A DNA stretch of 64,000 nucleotides from Opacimonas sp002292215 (GCA_943846745.1 OX044360.1:2418001-2482000), one strand, 5' to 3'; positions 54,326-62,624 are shown, counted from the first letter of the stretch. Translations and numbers: made by a program. Notes: generated by a model from the letters alone, not told the origin.

Positions 54326-54661
54326 TTATTCCTCTGTTCCTAAAATTTGTTCCAAACAACGATTTAAATCTTGCCAATCGGTTGTTAGTTGAGTGAGTGT
54401 GTCACTGCCCATTTGTGATAGCTGGTAATAACGACGATCTCTACCATCAGTTTTTTGCCATTCACTATCTAATAATCCTTGCTCTGCTAATCGACGGATC
54501 AATGGATACAGCGTTCCTTCATCAATATCGATACCGGCATCATTGATATGTTGCCGTAAAGAGTAACCATATTGCGGTGTTTTACATGCACCTAATACAG
54601 CCAGAACGAGTACGCCCCTGCGCAGTTCTAAACGAAGTTTATGTTGGCGTTCTTCAGTCAT
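54326..54661 (-). CDS. PadR family transcriptional regulator
   Basis: A 111-residue winged-helix regulator. PadR signatures are R-R-G-V-L-V-L-A-V-L near 15-24, Y-G-Y-S-L-R-Q near 33-39, E-G-T-L-Y-P-L-I-R-R-L near 50-60 and G-R-D-R-R-Y-Y near 75-81, ending with a short dimer helix. The ATG at 54661 has AAGGG close upstream; longer frames lack one. The membrane protein gene follows after 5 bp. An inverted repeat upstream may be its own operator. Confidence 0.9.
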   Translation of the reverse strand: MTEERQHKLRLELRRGVLVLAVLGACKTPQYGYSLRQHINDAGIDIDEGTLYPLIRRLAEQGLLDSEWQKTDGRDRRYYQLSQMGSDTLTQLTTDWQDLNRCLEQILGTEE

Positions 54662-54689
54662 GTTGACCCTTAAAGTGAAGCTTAAATTT

Positions 54690-54720
54690 ACTATGTGATA
54701 CATACTGTATGTCACATAGT
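54690..54720 (-). promoter_or_regulatory. Putative PadR operator
   Basis: ACTATGTGA and TCACATAGT form outer arms, and an inner perfect palindrome ACATAC-T-GTATGT sits between them. PadR proteins bind ATGT...ACAT-type dyads, which recur here. The site lies 29-59 bp before the padR ATG, consistent with autorepression. Confidence 0.6.
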
Positions 54721-54835
54721 GTGGTGCACAATTAGATACTAGGTGATGCACAGTAATATGTCAAAATTTTAAATTTTTATTAAATAAATAGGATGTTAGA
54801 AATTGGCTATACAAAGCATGCATAGTAACCACACA

Positions 54836-54908
54836 AAAAACAGTTGGTTTTGTTCGCTTCGCTCTCTACTATAAGCAACCATCATTTGCATCTTAATGGG
54901 GCGTTAGC
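54836..54908 (+). other. attC-like integron recombination site (degenerate)
   Basis: The stretch has the layout of attC sites from marine integrons: ACAGTTGGTT, a T-T-C-G-C-T-T-C-G-C-T-C central block, AACCA able to pair with TGGTT, then TTAATGGGGCGTTAG as the right-hand box. The left-hand complementary box is not recognisable, so the site is degenerate or truncated. It lies directly before a toxin-antitoxin pair. Confidence 0.45.
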
Positions 54909-54968
54909 TGTATTTCCCAAGTTGGTCACTAGGTGCTACTATAGTGATACATTTGTTTGGGGATTATT

Positions 54969-55226
54969 ATGAGAGTAGAACTAGTAACAACATTGAAGCG
55001 TCAAGCAACGAAGATATTATCTGAACTTCATTCTTCTAAAGAACCTGTGTTAATAACTGAACATGGACAACCATCTGCATACTTAGTAGATGTAGATGAC
55101 TATGAATTTATGCAAAAACGCATGCAAATTCTTGAGGCTCTTGCAAAAGGAGAGCAGGCGATAAGTCGTGGCGAAACAATATCTAATATTGAAGCTAAAG
55201 AGAAAATGAATAAATGGCTGAAATAA
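54969..55226 (+). CDS. Phd/YefM-type antitoxin
   Basis: An 85-residue antitoxin with the Phd/YefM N-terminal DNA-binding fold: V-E-L-V-T-T-L-K-R near the start and P-V-L-I-T-E-H-G-Q-P-S-A-Y-L-V near 24-38. A charged C-terminal tail would wrap the toxin. The ATG at 54969 is chosen because GGGGA precedes it; a TTG four codons upstream is not supported. The last 13 bases overlap the toxin gene, the standard arrangement. Composition is AT-rich, and flanks suggest an integron cassette. Confidence 0.88.
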   Translation: MRVELVTTLKRQATKILSELHSSKEPVLITEHGQPSAYLVDVDDYEFMQKRMQILEALAKGEQAISRGETISNIEAKEKMNKWLK

Positions 55227-55513
55227 TTTGGACTAATCCAGCTTTAGATGATATTAACGATATTGCTGAATATATTGCATTAAGTAATTTATTGTCAGCG
55301 AAAAAATTGGTTTCCAAAATATTTGATAAAGTTGAACGTCTTGAAATGTTGCCTGAATCAGGGAAAAAGCCAATTGAGTTAACTAGTCTAAATTACCGTG
55401 AAGTCATCGTGAACCCTTGTCGTATATTTTACAAAATAGATAACGATAAAGTTTATATTTTACACGTTATGAGACAAGAACGAGACTTAAGAAAGTTTTT
55501 GTTGTTAACGTAA
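55214..55513 (+). CDS. RelE/ParE-family toxin
   Basis: A 99-residue toxin of the RelE/ParE fold. It starts I-I-W-T-N-P-A-L-D-D-I-N-D-I-A-E-Y-I (helix 1-2 signature), has E-R-L-E-M-L-P-E-S-G near 45-54 and ends with R-I-F-Y-K-I and V-M-R-Q-E-R-D-L-R near 70-94. The I-A-E-Y-I and the R-x-x-Y-x-I strand favour ParE-like gyrase toxins over RelE ribonucleases, but this is not decisive. It is translationally coupled to the antitoxin. Confidence 0.88.
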   Translation: MAEIIWTNPALDDINDIAEYIALSNLLSAKKLVSKIFDKVERLEMLPESGKKPIELTSLNYREVIVNPCRIFYKIDNDKVYILHVMRQERDLRKFLLLT

Positions 55514-55519
55514 CATACA

Positions 55520-55553
55520 GCTAGCAAGTTGCTTAAACGGAAAATTAACAGTT
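55520..55553 (+). other. Possible truncated attC left half after the toxin
   Basis: GCTAGCAAGTTGCTTAAACGG and the following AACAGTTGG resemble the left arm of marine attC sites. AACAGTTGGT also occurs in the upstream site at 54838. The right arm ending in GCGTTAG is missing; unrelated sequence begins after TTGG. This would mark the damaged end of the toxin-antitoxin cassette. Confidence 0.3.
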
Positions 55554-55556
55554 GGT

Positions 55557-55667
55557 ACAAAAACCTCCTACCTAGATCCTACTAGATTTGGAAACGCAGG
55601 TGATTTGATTCGAGCTGATTATCTGATTCAAGGCGATGGATTTAGTATTTTAGACGCACTAAAATAG
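55557..55667 (+). pseudogene. Orphan C-terminal protein fragment
   Basis: A frame ending in TAG at 55665-55667 encodes T-S-Y-L-D-P-T-R-F-G-N-A-G-D-L-I-R-A-D-Y and a short tail ending A-L-K. It has no start codon or ribosome site and runs straight from the broken attC-like arm. It looks like the 3' end of a lost gene. The parent family is not recognised. Confidence 0.35.
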
Positions 55668-55694
55668 TACTCGAGAATATTGAAAATATGACCT

Positions 55695-56099
55695 CTATTG
55701 ATGTGTCAAAGCCAAACGTTCTAACACAGACATAGCAGCCTGTTTATCAGACCAATCTACAAATATATGATCATGGTAATACGCCGCCACGACATTAGCA
55801 CTGATATCAGCGTCGCCTAAAGCAGTCGCGAATGCAGCGGTCAAACCCACTGCCTCAAGTGATGAATGCACGGTAAGCGTAATGCAAGCAAATGGGCCCA
55901 TACATTCAATATTGTTATCGACAAGCTCATCAATGGTCGCAATAACGGTAAAGCCCTCATCCTCAACAAATAGACACTTAGGCACGACAGATAACGCGTT
56001 AAAGCTGGCTTTATCCATAGTTGCAAAGCCATACATCTGGTTGTCACAACTAGGTGACATACTGGCGAGTAATTTGTTTAGGTTAGTTTCACCGCTCAT
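55695..56099 (-). CDS. ACT domain-containing protein
   Basis: A 134-residue protein with two tandem ACT-like modules, as in the small ACT_3/ACT_7 (CASTOR-like) bacterial family. The second module starts near V-P-K-C-L-F-V-E-D-E-G-F-T-V-I near 38-52 and the late segment H-S-S-L-E-A-V-G-L-T near 77-86 is typical. It probably binds an amino acid as a stand-alone sensor. It lies downstream of dsbA on the same strand by 19 bp. Confidence 0.82.
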   Translation of the reverse strand: MSGETNLNKLLASMSPSCDNQMYGFATMDKASFNALSVVPKCLFVEDEGFTVIATIDELVDNNIECMGPFACITLTVHSSLEAVGLTAAFATALGDADISANVVAAYYHDHIFVDWSDKQAAMSVLERLALTHQ

Positions 56100-56118
56100 A
56101 TTGCTAATAACCTTTTAC

Positions 56119-56751
56119 TTATTTCATCGTCGATAAAAAGACAATCAAATCCACCATATCATCAGGTGTCATGTCACGCGTAAACTGCGCTTGGAATTTG
56201 CCATTAACGATGAAATTAGGTACGCCAGAGACATGACGACGAAATTGCTCAATCGCTTTGTTGTTCTTTTTGAGCATAGAATTAACTGCAAAGCTCTTGT
56301 TCATTTTATCAAACTGAGCCGCATCAATACCATTATCAACTAATATCGTACGAACGTCGTTTGCATTAGTGATTTTGCCACGTTGACGATGAATAAAATT
56401 AAATATCGCTAAATTGACTTGCTCTGATTTTTCTAACGCACGACCAATCATCATGGCTTTAGTCACATCATCTTGTAGATCTTGACCGGCAAATCCCATG
56501 AAATTGACGTGTACTTTTTCAAACTTCACACTTGGATCGAGATTCTTTTTCATTTCAGCAACTAGCGGTTCAAAGTTAAAGCAGTGCGGACACCAAAACG
56601 AGAAGAACTCTTTGACTTCAGGTTTAGCCGTTGCTTCGTCGCTAATCACTTTGTAATGTTCGTTTTCGACAAAGCGGATTTGTGCAGATGCTTGGGCACT
56701 AATGAAAACACTCAAAACGGCAAATGCGATACTGATGATGGTTTTTTTCAT
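56119..56751 (-). CDS. dsbA: Thiol:disulfide interchange protein DsbA
   Basis: A 210-residue periplasmic oxidase that introduces disulfide bonds. It has a signal peptide ending S-A-Q-A-S-A-Q, the active site C-P-H-C in F-W-C-P-H-C-F near 53-59, and the cis-proline loop S-G-V-P-N-F near 170-175. It resembles DsbA of Vibrio and Shewanella. In E. coli it lies directly downstream of srkA; here a BtuB-like receptor gene separates them. Confidence 0.94.
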   Translation of the reverse strand: MKKTIISIAFAVLSVFISAQASAQIRFVENEHYKVISDEATAKPEVKEFFSFWCPHCFNFEPLVAEMKKNLDPSVKFEKVHVNFMGFAGQDLQDDVTKAMMIGRALEKSEQVNLAIFNFIHRQRGKITNANDVRTILVDNGIDAAQFDKMNKSFAVNSMLKKNNKAIEQFRRHVSGVPNFIVNGKFQAQFTRDMTPDDMVDLIVFLSTMK

Positions 56752-56897
56752 AATGATAAGACTCTTAGAATTAATAATAAAAACAAAATTATGAGGTGAT
56801 AATACACAAGCTTGACTTGGTTTAACACCTCAATTTTATCTCTAGTATACGCCGATTAGCTGAATGGTCACTTAATTACATTAAACGTAGCCCGGAG

Positions 56898-58862
56898 CTA
56901 CCATTTATAAGCAAATGAGACGCTAGCTTTGCGTTCTAATCCGCGGTATCCCACAATGTCTTGATAAGTATGATTGAGTAAGTTATCGATTTTAGCATTG
57001 ACAGAAAACTGCTTAGATACGGCAATATTAACGTTTGCATTAATCAACCAATAAGGACGCATTGCGATAATTTGTGACGCTTGCGGCCATGGCGGAAAAA
57101 ACTGGTCGAATTTAGGACCAACGTAACTGGCACTCACATAACTAGATATCGAATCAGACCAATTGTAACTGGTATTAAACGACGCATTGTGACGCGCTCG
57201 GCGGAGTTCTAAGCTTTGTGCTTCGCCGCTTCCTTGAGTCGCATCTAAATAGCTATATGTCGCATTAATCGCTAAATCTGATATGCTCCAAGAGACTTCA
57301 AATTCAGCACCATCACGATCGCTTCGGCCATTGATATTATCAGCCGTAAATCCTCCTGACGCGTTATCAAAGACAAAACCATTGATCTCGTCTTCAAGTT
57401 GCGCGCTAAAGATATTGAACTGGGTATTAAAACCGCTAGATGTGTAGCGCAGCCCTAATTCAACTGTGGTGGCGATTTCAGGTTGGAGTTCTGGGTTACC
57501 AACAAACGTTCCTGCGTAAAAACCAAAGCGTTCCGTAAACGTTGGATTTTTACTGGCTTGTCCCACACTCGCAAACCAAGTAAGCGCCTCGGACTGTTGC
57601 CAATTAGCTCCGATACGATAATCGGTTGCCGCTGCAAATTCACTATTGTCGGTATAGCGAAGTGAAGCATTAATAAATGCACGATGGGTGACACTGACGA
57701 CAGCATCAGCAAAGACACTGTTACTATCAATTGTTTGGGTCTGATTAGGATCACCAAAATCAACCGGACCACGTTGTGTAAAATCAATCTCTTCCAGACT
57801 TGCGCCGACATGAAATTGTCGGGTCATGTACTGGTTTGAATAATCTAATTTAGCAATAGAAGACAGGCTCTGAGTTGTTGCATCGGTAAGAGAAGATAAC
57901 TGGCCCTCACTGGTATTATCGACTACATTGCTATGCGTGCTAGCGGTGGTATTGAGTGACCAATTTGCCGCATTTGGCGTCAATAACCATTGTAGTTTTG
58001 CGCTTTGTTGACGACCTTGCGAACGGTTATCCGCATCAACCGGTAAGCCAGTTGTTACAAAATCAGTTGCATCAAATTCCGTCTCATAATCAACATAATG
58101 AAATACGGCATTCAAAGAATGTTGCTTATTCACTATATAACCCAGTTTGCTATGGATACTGGTATTGGTGTAGCCATCTTTTTCGTTGTTGTTTGGCACG
58201 ATACTGATATTTTGTCCATCAGTACTGATATGGCTAACTGTGATCCCAAATTGCAATTTGTCGGATTGAGCTTGATGTTGGAACTGGGCTTGCTGCGTGT
58301 TTTGCTGGCCAACACTTAACTTTAAGGCACTTTCATTACCATCAGTTTGACTACCGTCTTTGGTGATAATGTTTAATACGCCGCCTACCGCACCATCACC
58401 CCAGAGGGCACTTTGTGGACCACGATATAGCTCAATACGGGCAATACTTTGTGTTGATAAATGTGCTAAATCAACCAGACCGCCTTGGCCTTGATCATTG
58501 ACTGCAATACCGTCAATGATAACTAATATATGATTGGTTTCGCTGCCACGTAAGCGCAGTTCGGCGAACTGACCGACACCGCCATTAGTGGAGATATCAA
58601 CGCCAGCGAATTGAACTAATAAATCAGCAACAAATGTCGCTTGGCTTCGAGCTATATCTTGCTCGGTAAGGACACTAACATTACCTGCTAATTGAGCAAT
58701 CGGTAATGCAGAATGAGAGCCTGATACGGTAATGGTTTCAACGAATGTGTCCAGTAACTCGGGTTTGATTTGTGTATTCGCCAAGACGGGGGCACTGCAA
58801 ACTAAAGTTGCAAGTACTGTACAAGATAAAATGCGGGATGTTTTCATGCTAGTTTTGTCCAT
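56898..58862 (-). CDS. btuB: TonB-dependent vitamin B12 receptor, BtuB-like
   Basis: A 654-residue outer membrane receptor. A signal peptide is followed by a TonB-box-like E-T-I-T-V near residues 42-46, the plug domain (V-T-type L-A-G-N-V-S-V near 63, G-V-D-I-S-T-N-G-G-V-G-Q near 91-102, R-G-P-Q-S-A-L-W-G-D-G-A near 152-163) and a 22-strand barrel that ends in the aromatic F-A-Y-K-W. The plug wording matches BtuB best. A complete cobalamin riboswitch precedes the gene, which strongly supports corrinoid as the substrate. No corrinoid synthesis or btuCDF genes are adjacent. Confidence 0.9.
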   Translation of the reverse strand: MDKTSMKTSRILSCTVLATLVCSAPVLANTQIKPELLDTFVETITVSGSHSALPIAQLAGNVSVLTEQDIARSQATFVADLLVQFAGVDISTNGGVGQFAELRLRGSETNHILVIIDGIAVNDQGQGGLVDLAHLSTQSIARIELYRGPQSALWGDGAVGGVLNIITKDGSQTDGNESALKLSVGQQNTQQAQFQHQAQSDKLQFGITVSHISTDGQNISIVPNNNEKDGYTNTSIHSKLGYIVNKQHSLNAVFHYVDYETEFDATDFVTTGLPVDADNRSQGRQQSAKLQWLLTPNAANWSLNTTASTHSNVVDNTSEGQLSSLTDATTQSLSSIAKLDYSNQYMTRQFHVGASLEEIDFTQRGPVDFGDPNQTQTIDSNSVFADAVVSVTHRAFINASLRYTDNSEFAAATDYRIGANWQQSEALTWFASVGQASKNPTFTERFGFYAGTFVGNPELQPEIATTVELGLRYTSSGFNTQFNIFSAQLEDEINGFVFDNASGGFTADNINGRSDRDGAEFEVSWSISDLAINATYSYLDATQGSGEAQSLELRRARHNASFNTSYNWSDSISSYVSASYVGPKFDQFFPPWPQASQIIAMRPYWLINANVNIAVSKQFSVNAKIDNLLNHTYQDIVGYRGLERKASVSFAYKW

Positions 58863-58914
58863 TGCCTATTCCCACCGAACAGGTTAAATCATCGCGATTA
58901 CATCATATATGCAA

Positions 58915-59150
58915 TCATCGGTACTTAGGCCGGTATCCAGGCTCAATAGGCCGACGTGTTTAACACTCGTCGATACACACACCGCCTTCCCATTTTAATT
59001 AAAACAGTGACGCCTAAAATCTAAAGATAGAGATTAAGTTGTAAGTGGATTTGACCTATATTACTGTTGCGGGGGCAGCAAAAGATTTGACACTTTTTTC
59101 CCGTTTAACTGTTTTTGTGAGTTTGTGAATACTCAACAGCACCAAAGCGG
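58915..59150 (-). promoter_or_regulatory. Cobalamin (AdoCbl) riboswitch
   Basis: Reading the minus strand, all landmark boxes of the large cobalamin riboswitch appear in order. GGTGC with a CTGTT/AACAG stem starts near 59143. GGGAA is at 59102-59098. The core GCTGCCCCCGCAACAGT is at 59079-59063. CACTG with a TTTTAATTAAAA hairpin and TGGGAAGG lies at about 59010-58985. The B12 box AGCCTGGATACCGGCC is at about 58943-58928. A hairpin without a U-run follows before the ribosome site, suggesting translational control of the downstream btuB-like gene. Confidence 0.92.
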
Positions 59151-59240
59151 GCGGGAGTATAGCCCAGTTGTATTCTCTGGGCTAGTATTGAATGATTAGA
59201 GTCGGGGATGATATTGCTTGAGGAGCCTTTGTTCGGGAGG

Positions 59241-60251
59241 TTAAAGCGTCAAGGATGGTTCTTGCAACGCTGACATTTGTTCTTTGAGTGCGAGTATTTG
59301 ACCTTCCCAATATTTATCATCAGCGAACCACGGAAATGCTTGCGGAAAAGCCGGATCTTGCCAGCGCTCAGACAACCACGCCATGTAATGCACCATACGC
59401 ATAGCGCGTAGCGGTTCAATTAAGCGTGTTTGTTCGGTTGGAAAGGTATGAAACTCATCATAGGCCTCGACTAAGGTATCGAGTTGAATAAATTGTTGGT
59501 GACGATCACCTGAGAGCATCATCCATAAATCTTGTATTGCTGGTCCCATACGGCAATCATCCAGATCGACAAAACTGGGTCCGTCACGCCATAAAATATT
59601 TCCAGGGTGACAGTCACCATGTAAACGGATCAAGTCACCTGAAGGCTGATATAACTCAGTTGTCAGCTTGACGACGGGCTCTAAAATGGCAAAAAATGCA
59701 GTCTGTAAATGTGCCGGTACTAATATACTGTTGCGTAATTGCGCCATCGGAGTTGCCAGATGCGTATGCGCATTCAACGGGGCGCGATGGGCGAACGATT
59801 TGGTTTGTGCCACGCGATGCATTCGCCCTATAAAGCGTCCCATCCATTCTAGTTGATCTAAATTATCCACTTCAAACTGTCGTCCGCCAACGGATGGAAA
59901 TACTGCAAAACGAGTATTCGCATAGTGGTGTAACGTTTTGCCATGAATCACACTTGGGGCCACTAACGGAATGTCGTTTGCTGCGAGTTCCAACGCAAAG
60001 TCATGTTCTTCTTGGATCTGCTCATCACTCCAGCGCCCAGCACGATAAAACTTCACCACATAGCGATGATAATCATCAGCGAACTGATATACACGGTTTT
60101 CATAACTGTTGAGGGCTAATAAACCCGTAGCTACTTGAATATCAATACTAGCTAACGCATCAAGGATGACATCTGGATTGAGGTGTGAAAAACTAAAATC
60201 CACTGACGTATCAAGGGTTGATGCGTCAGTGGTTGGAGGTATAACATTCAT
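59241..60251 (-). CDS. srkA: Stress response serine/threonine kinase SrkA
   Basis: A 336-residue aminoglycoside-phosphotransferase-fold kinase (YihE/RdoA). Signatures are Y-E-N-R-V-Y-Q near 49-55, V-K-F-Y-R-A-G-R-W near 65-73 with the ATP-binding Lys, the catalytic loop R-L-H-G-D-C-H-P-G-N near 208-217 and V-D-L-D-D near 225-229. In E. coli it protects against MazF-type death and lies upstream of dsbA. Its ATG shares one base with the ccoG TAA (TAATG). Confidence 0.94.
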   Translation of the reverse strand: MNVIPPTTDASTLDTSVDFSFSHLNPDVILDALASIDIQVATGLLALNSYENRVYQFADDYHRYVVKFYRAGRWSDEQIQEEHDFALELAANDIPLVAPSVIHGKTLHHYANTRFAVFPSVGGRQFEVDNLDQLEWMGRFIGRMHRVAQTKSFAHRAPLNAHTHLATPMAQLRNSILVPAHLQTAFFAILEPVVKLTTELYQPSGDLIRLHGDCHPGNILWRDGPSFVDLDDCRMGPAIQDLWMMLSGDRHQQFIQLDTLVEAYDEFHTFPTEQTRLIEPLRAMRMVHYMAWLSERWQDPAFPQAFPWFADDKYWEGQILALKEQMSALQEPSLTL

Positions 60252-61714
60252 TAGCGGTATAAAAACTTACTCGGCTCTTCGACTGACACTACTGTACCAT
60301 CATTTTGGGTGGTGGACACCGAAAAGGTAAAGCTGGTCACTGCATCGTCAATATCATATGCATCCATAGCAATACTAATAGGCAAACTAAACACTTCTCC
60401 GCCTGCAACTTCGACTTGTTGTTCGCCGATAAATACCGCGTCTTTTAGTCCTGATACGCGAATGGTATAGACCTGAGAGACTTGAGATTTATTGAGTACT
60501 TTGAGTGTGTATACATTCTCAATTAGACCTTCGTTAGTCTCTCTATATAACGAATTACGATCACGGATAATATCCACTTCTAATGGTTTTCGCGTCATAA
60601 AATCCAAGCCTAAGAGACCGGTCATGACACACAATACTAAGGCATAACCAATCAATTTAGGGCGAAAAATCTTAGTTGTGCCGCCCTTAAGTTCATGCTC
60701 TGAAGTAAAGCTAATAAGACCTTTGGCATAACCCATTTTATCCATCACACCATTACATGCGTCGACACAGGCGCCACAGTTGATGCACTCATATTGCAAT
60801 CCGTTACGAATATCAATGCCAGTAGGACAAACTTGAACACATAAATTACAGTCAATGCAATCACCTAAGTTTTTAGCTTTTAACTGCTCAGGGGTTGTTT
60901 TACGCGAACGGGGTCCTCGACCTTCACCACGTCGTTCATCGTAAGCGACCGTAAAGGTATCTTTATCAAACATAGCGGATTGAAAACGGGCATAAGGACA
61001 CATATGAATACACATGATTTCACGCATCCAACCGGCATTACCATAAGTACAAACCGTAAAAAAGATGATCCAGAATGCCACCCAAAATCCAGTTTGAAAG
61101 GTAAAGAAATCAATGAATAATTCGCCAATTGGCGTAAAATAGCCAACAAAGGTAAGCGCTGTAAGTAATGCGACACCCACCCAAGAAAAATGCTTCAGAG
61201 CTTTGCGCCAAAACTTGTCAAAGTCTAATTTACGTTGGTCTAACTTCATCCGTTTGTTGGCACTGCCTTCGATTTTTTCTTCGAGCCAGGTGTACATATA
61301 GGTCCAAGTCGTTTGTGGACACATAAAACCACACCACACTCGACCAGCAAAAGTGGTGACAAAAAACAACGCAAAGGCACCGACAATAAAGATGTAAGCT
61401 AAAACGGTGAGATCTTGTGGCCATAACGTAATCGCAAATAAGTTAAAACGTTGCTCGGGAATATCAAATAAGATAGCTTGTTGGCCGTTGTACTGTATCC
61501 AAGGGATGGCTGCAAATAATCCTAAAAAGATAAAACCAAAGAATCGGCGAATATTTTCCATTGTGCCTTTCACTGCGCGAACATAAATTTGCGAGCGAGC
61601 AGGATAAACACCCACCCCTGCATCATCGGCAGGTTTAATGGTGACTTTTTTGGGGATCGCTTTGCTGGCTTTAGGTTCTGCCGGGATCACCTTAATTGGG
61701 ATCTGTTCACTCAT
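60251..61714 (-). CDS. ccoG: Cytochrome c oxidase accessory protein CcoG
   Basis: A 487-residue membrane iron-sulfur protein (RdxA/FixG) that reduces copper for cbb3 oxidase assembly. It has about five transmembrane helices, a C-G-F-M-C-P-Q-T-T-W motif near 129-138, and two 4Fe-4S sets: C-I-D-C-N-L-C-V-Q-V-C-P near 259-270 and C-I-N-C-G-A-C-V-D-A-C-N near 286-297. A C-terminal Ig-like domain follows. The ATG at 61714 has an AAGG upstream; an earlier start has no support. An FNR-type site precedes it. Confidence 0.93.
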   Translation of the reverse strand: MSEQIPIKVIPAEPKASKAIPKKVTIKPADDAGVGVYPARSQIYVRAVKGTMENIRRFFGFIFLGLFAAIPWIQYNGQQAILFDIPEQRFNLFAITLWPQDLTVLAYIFIVGAFALFFVTTFAGRVWCGFMCPQTTWTYMYTWLEEKIEGSANKRMKLDQRKLDFDKFWRKALKHFSWVGVALLTALTFVGYFTPIGELFIDFFTFQTGFWVAFWIIFFTVCTYGNAGWMREIMCIHMCPYARFQSAMFDKDTFTVAYDERRGEGRGPRSRKTTPEQLKAKNLGDCIDCNLCVQVCPTGIDIRNGLQYECINCGACVDACNGVMDKMGYAKGLISFTSEHELKGGTTKIFRPKLIGYALVLCVMTGLLGLDFMTRKPLEVDIIRDRNSLYRETNEGLIENVYTLKVLNKSQVSQVYTIRVSGLKDAVFIGEQQVEVAGGEVFSLPISIAMDAYDIDDAVTSFTFSVSTTQNDGTVVSVEEPSKFLYR

Positions 61715-61747
61715 GGTTATTGGCCTTTTGGAAATATCTATACGACA

Positions 61748-61789
61748 AGTATAAAATAGTACACCTATGTTTTTATTGAAGTATATCAA
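61748..61789 (-). promoter_or_regulatory. FNR-type (class II) promoter of ccoG
   Basis: TTGAAGTATATCAA at 61776-61789 matches the FNR/Anr consensus TTGATNNNNATCAA at 9 of 10 fixed positions. On the minus strand TATACT lies at 61753-61748. The implied start near 61741 places the site centre at -41.5, the classical activator position. This predicts oxygen-limited induction of ccoG. Confidence 0.65.
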
Positions 61790-61796
61790 TCTTTGG

Positions 61797-61836
61797 TTGG
61801 ATTTAGTTTGATTTAGTTGGATTTAGTTTGATACGA
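61797..61836. repeat. Short 10-bp tandem repeat
   Basis: Four copies of a ten-base unit (TTGGATTTAG or TTTGATTTAG, the last one diverged) lie in the intergenic region upstream of ccoG. Likely slippage; no role seen. Confidence 0.7.
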
Positions 61837-61980
61837 GCGTGAATTACTGGTTTTCTAAAAGAATAGTTATTCTCAGACTGAATCATAACTGAATGTGTTA
61901 TGTTCGAACTAGCTAATATATCTATGGCTGTGCTATGTTTAAGTTAGCGACCTTTGTTTAATTTTGATTTAGGAAATGGG

Positions 61981-62580
61981 ATGAAAATTCAATCTACCGT
62001 TGTTAGCTATATTAATCGTTCTGTGCAGTTGTCTGCCTTGGTTTTAAGCTTAGCAGCCAGCTCAATTGTATTCGGAGTCAGTCATGCCTCGGTTGACGAT
62101 CATGGCGAGCATGATGCATTACAGGTATCAGCATTAACAGTGACGTGGGGTGATTATCAGACGTTTACTGATGTGAAGCCTGCGAATGGTATGCGTAAGG
62201 CGTATGCTGAAAGTACATTTAAGACGTTAGAAGAATACATGCACAAACTTGCCGCAAACCTACCTCAAGGTCATACTTTGGCAATGACAATCACTAATCT
62301 AGATTTGGCTGGACGTGTATTACCGGGCAGCTTCACTGGTTTAGGGTTACATTCAGCCGATATGATCCGGGTTATCAAAACGATTGATATCCCGCGTATT
62401 GAATTTACCTATGAATATAAAGACGCTAACGGTATCGTGTTAAAGAGCGATACCGTTAATCTAAAAGATATGTCATTTATGACGGGTCACAATCCGTTAT
62501 TCAGTTCTGACTCCCTCAAATATGAGAAAAATATGCTGCGTAAATGGTTTAAAGACACATTTGCTTCAAGCTTTAGCTGA
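61981..62580 (+). CDS. DUF3016 domain-containing protein
   Basis: A 199-residue exported protein with an N-terminal signal peptide (hydrophobic stretch about residues 14-34, cleavage near V-S-H-A-S). The body matches DUF3016: V-T-W-G-D-Y near 56-61, N-L-D-L-A-G near 107-112, D-M-I-R-V-I-K near 127-133, P-R-I-E-F-T-Y-E-Y near 138-146 and L-K-Y-E-K-N-M-L near 180-187. The function is unknown. The ATG at 61981 is chosen because AGGA lies 7 nt upstream; the earlier in-frame start at 61954 is not supported. Confidence 0.85.
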   Translation: MKIQSTVVSYINRSVQLSALVLSLAASSIVFGVSHASVDDHGEHDALQVSALTVTWGDYQTFTDVKPANGMRKAYAESTFKTLEEYMHKLAANLPQGHTLAMTITNLDLAGRVLPGSFTGLGLHSADMIRVIKTIDIPRIEFTYEYKDANGIVLKSDTVNLKDMSFMTGHNPLFSSDSLKYEKNMLRKWFKDTFASSFS

Positions 62581-62613
62581 CTCGATGGTTTAAACACCGC
62601 ATCATAGTCAGCT
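62575..62613. terminator. Hairpin between convergent DUF3016 and acyl-CoA dehydrogenase genes
   Basis: AGCTGACT at 62575-62582 pairs with AGTCAGCT at 62606-62613, extended inside by GATG/CATC. It spans the DUF3016 stop codon and ends before the dehydrogenase stop. There is no clear U-run, so it may be a 3'-end stabiliser. Confidence 0.45.
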
Positions 62614-62624
62614 AAATGCGTTAT

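Noticed and set aside
61860..61873. AGAATAGTTATTCT palindrome as an operator
   Set aside because: Short AT-rich palindromes are expected by chance in this region, and no regulator gene or second copy is adjacent.
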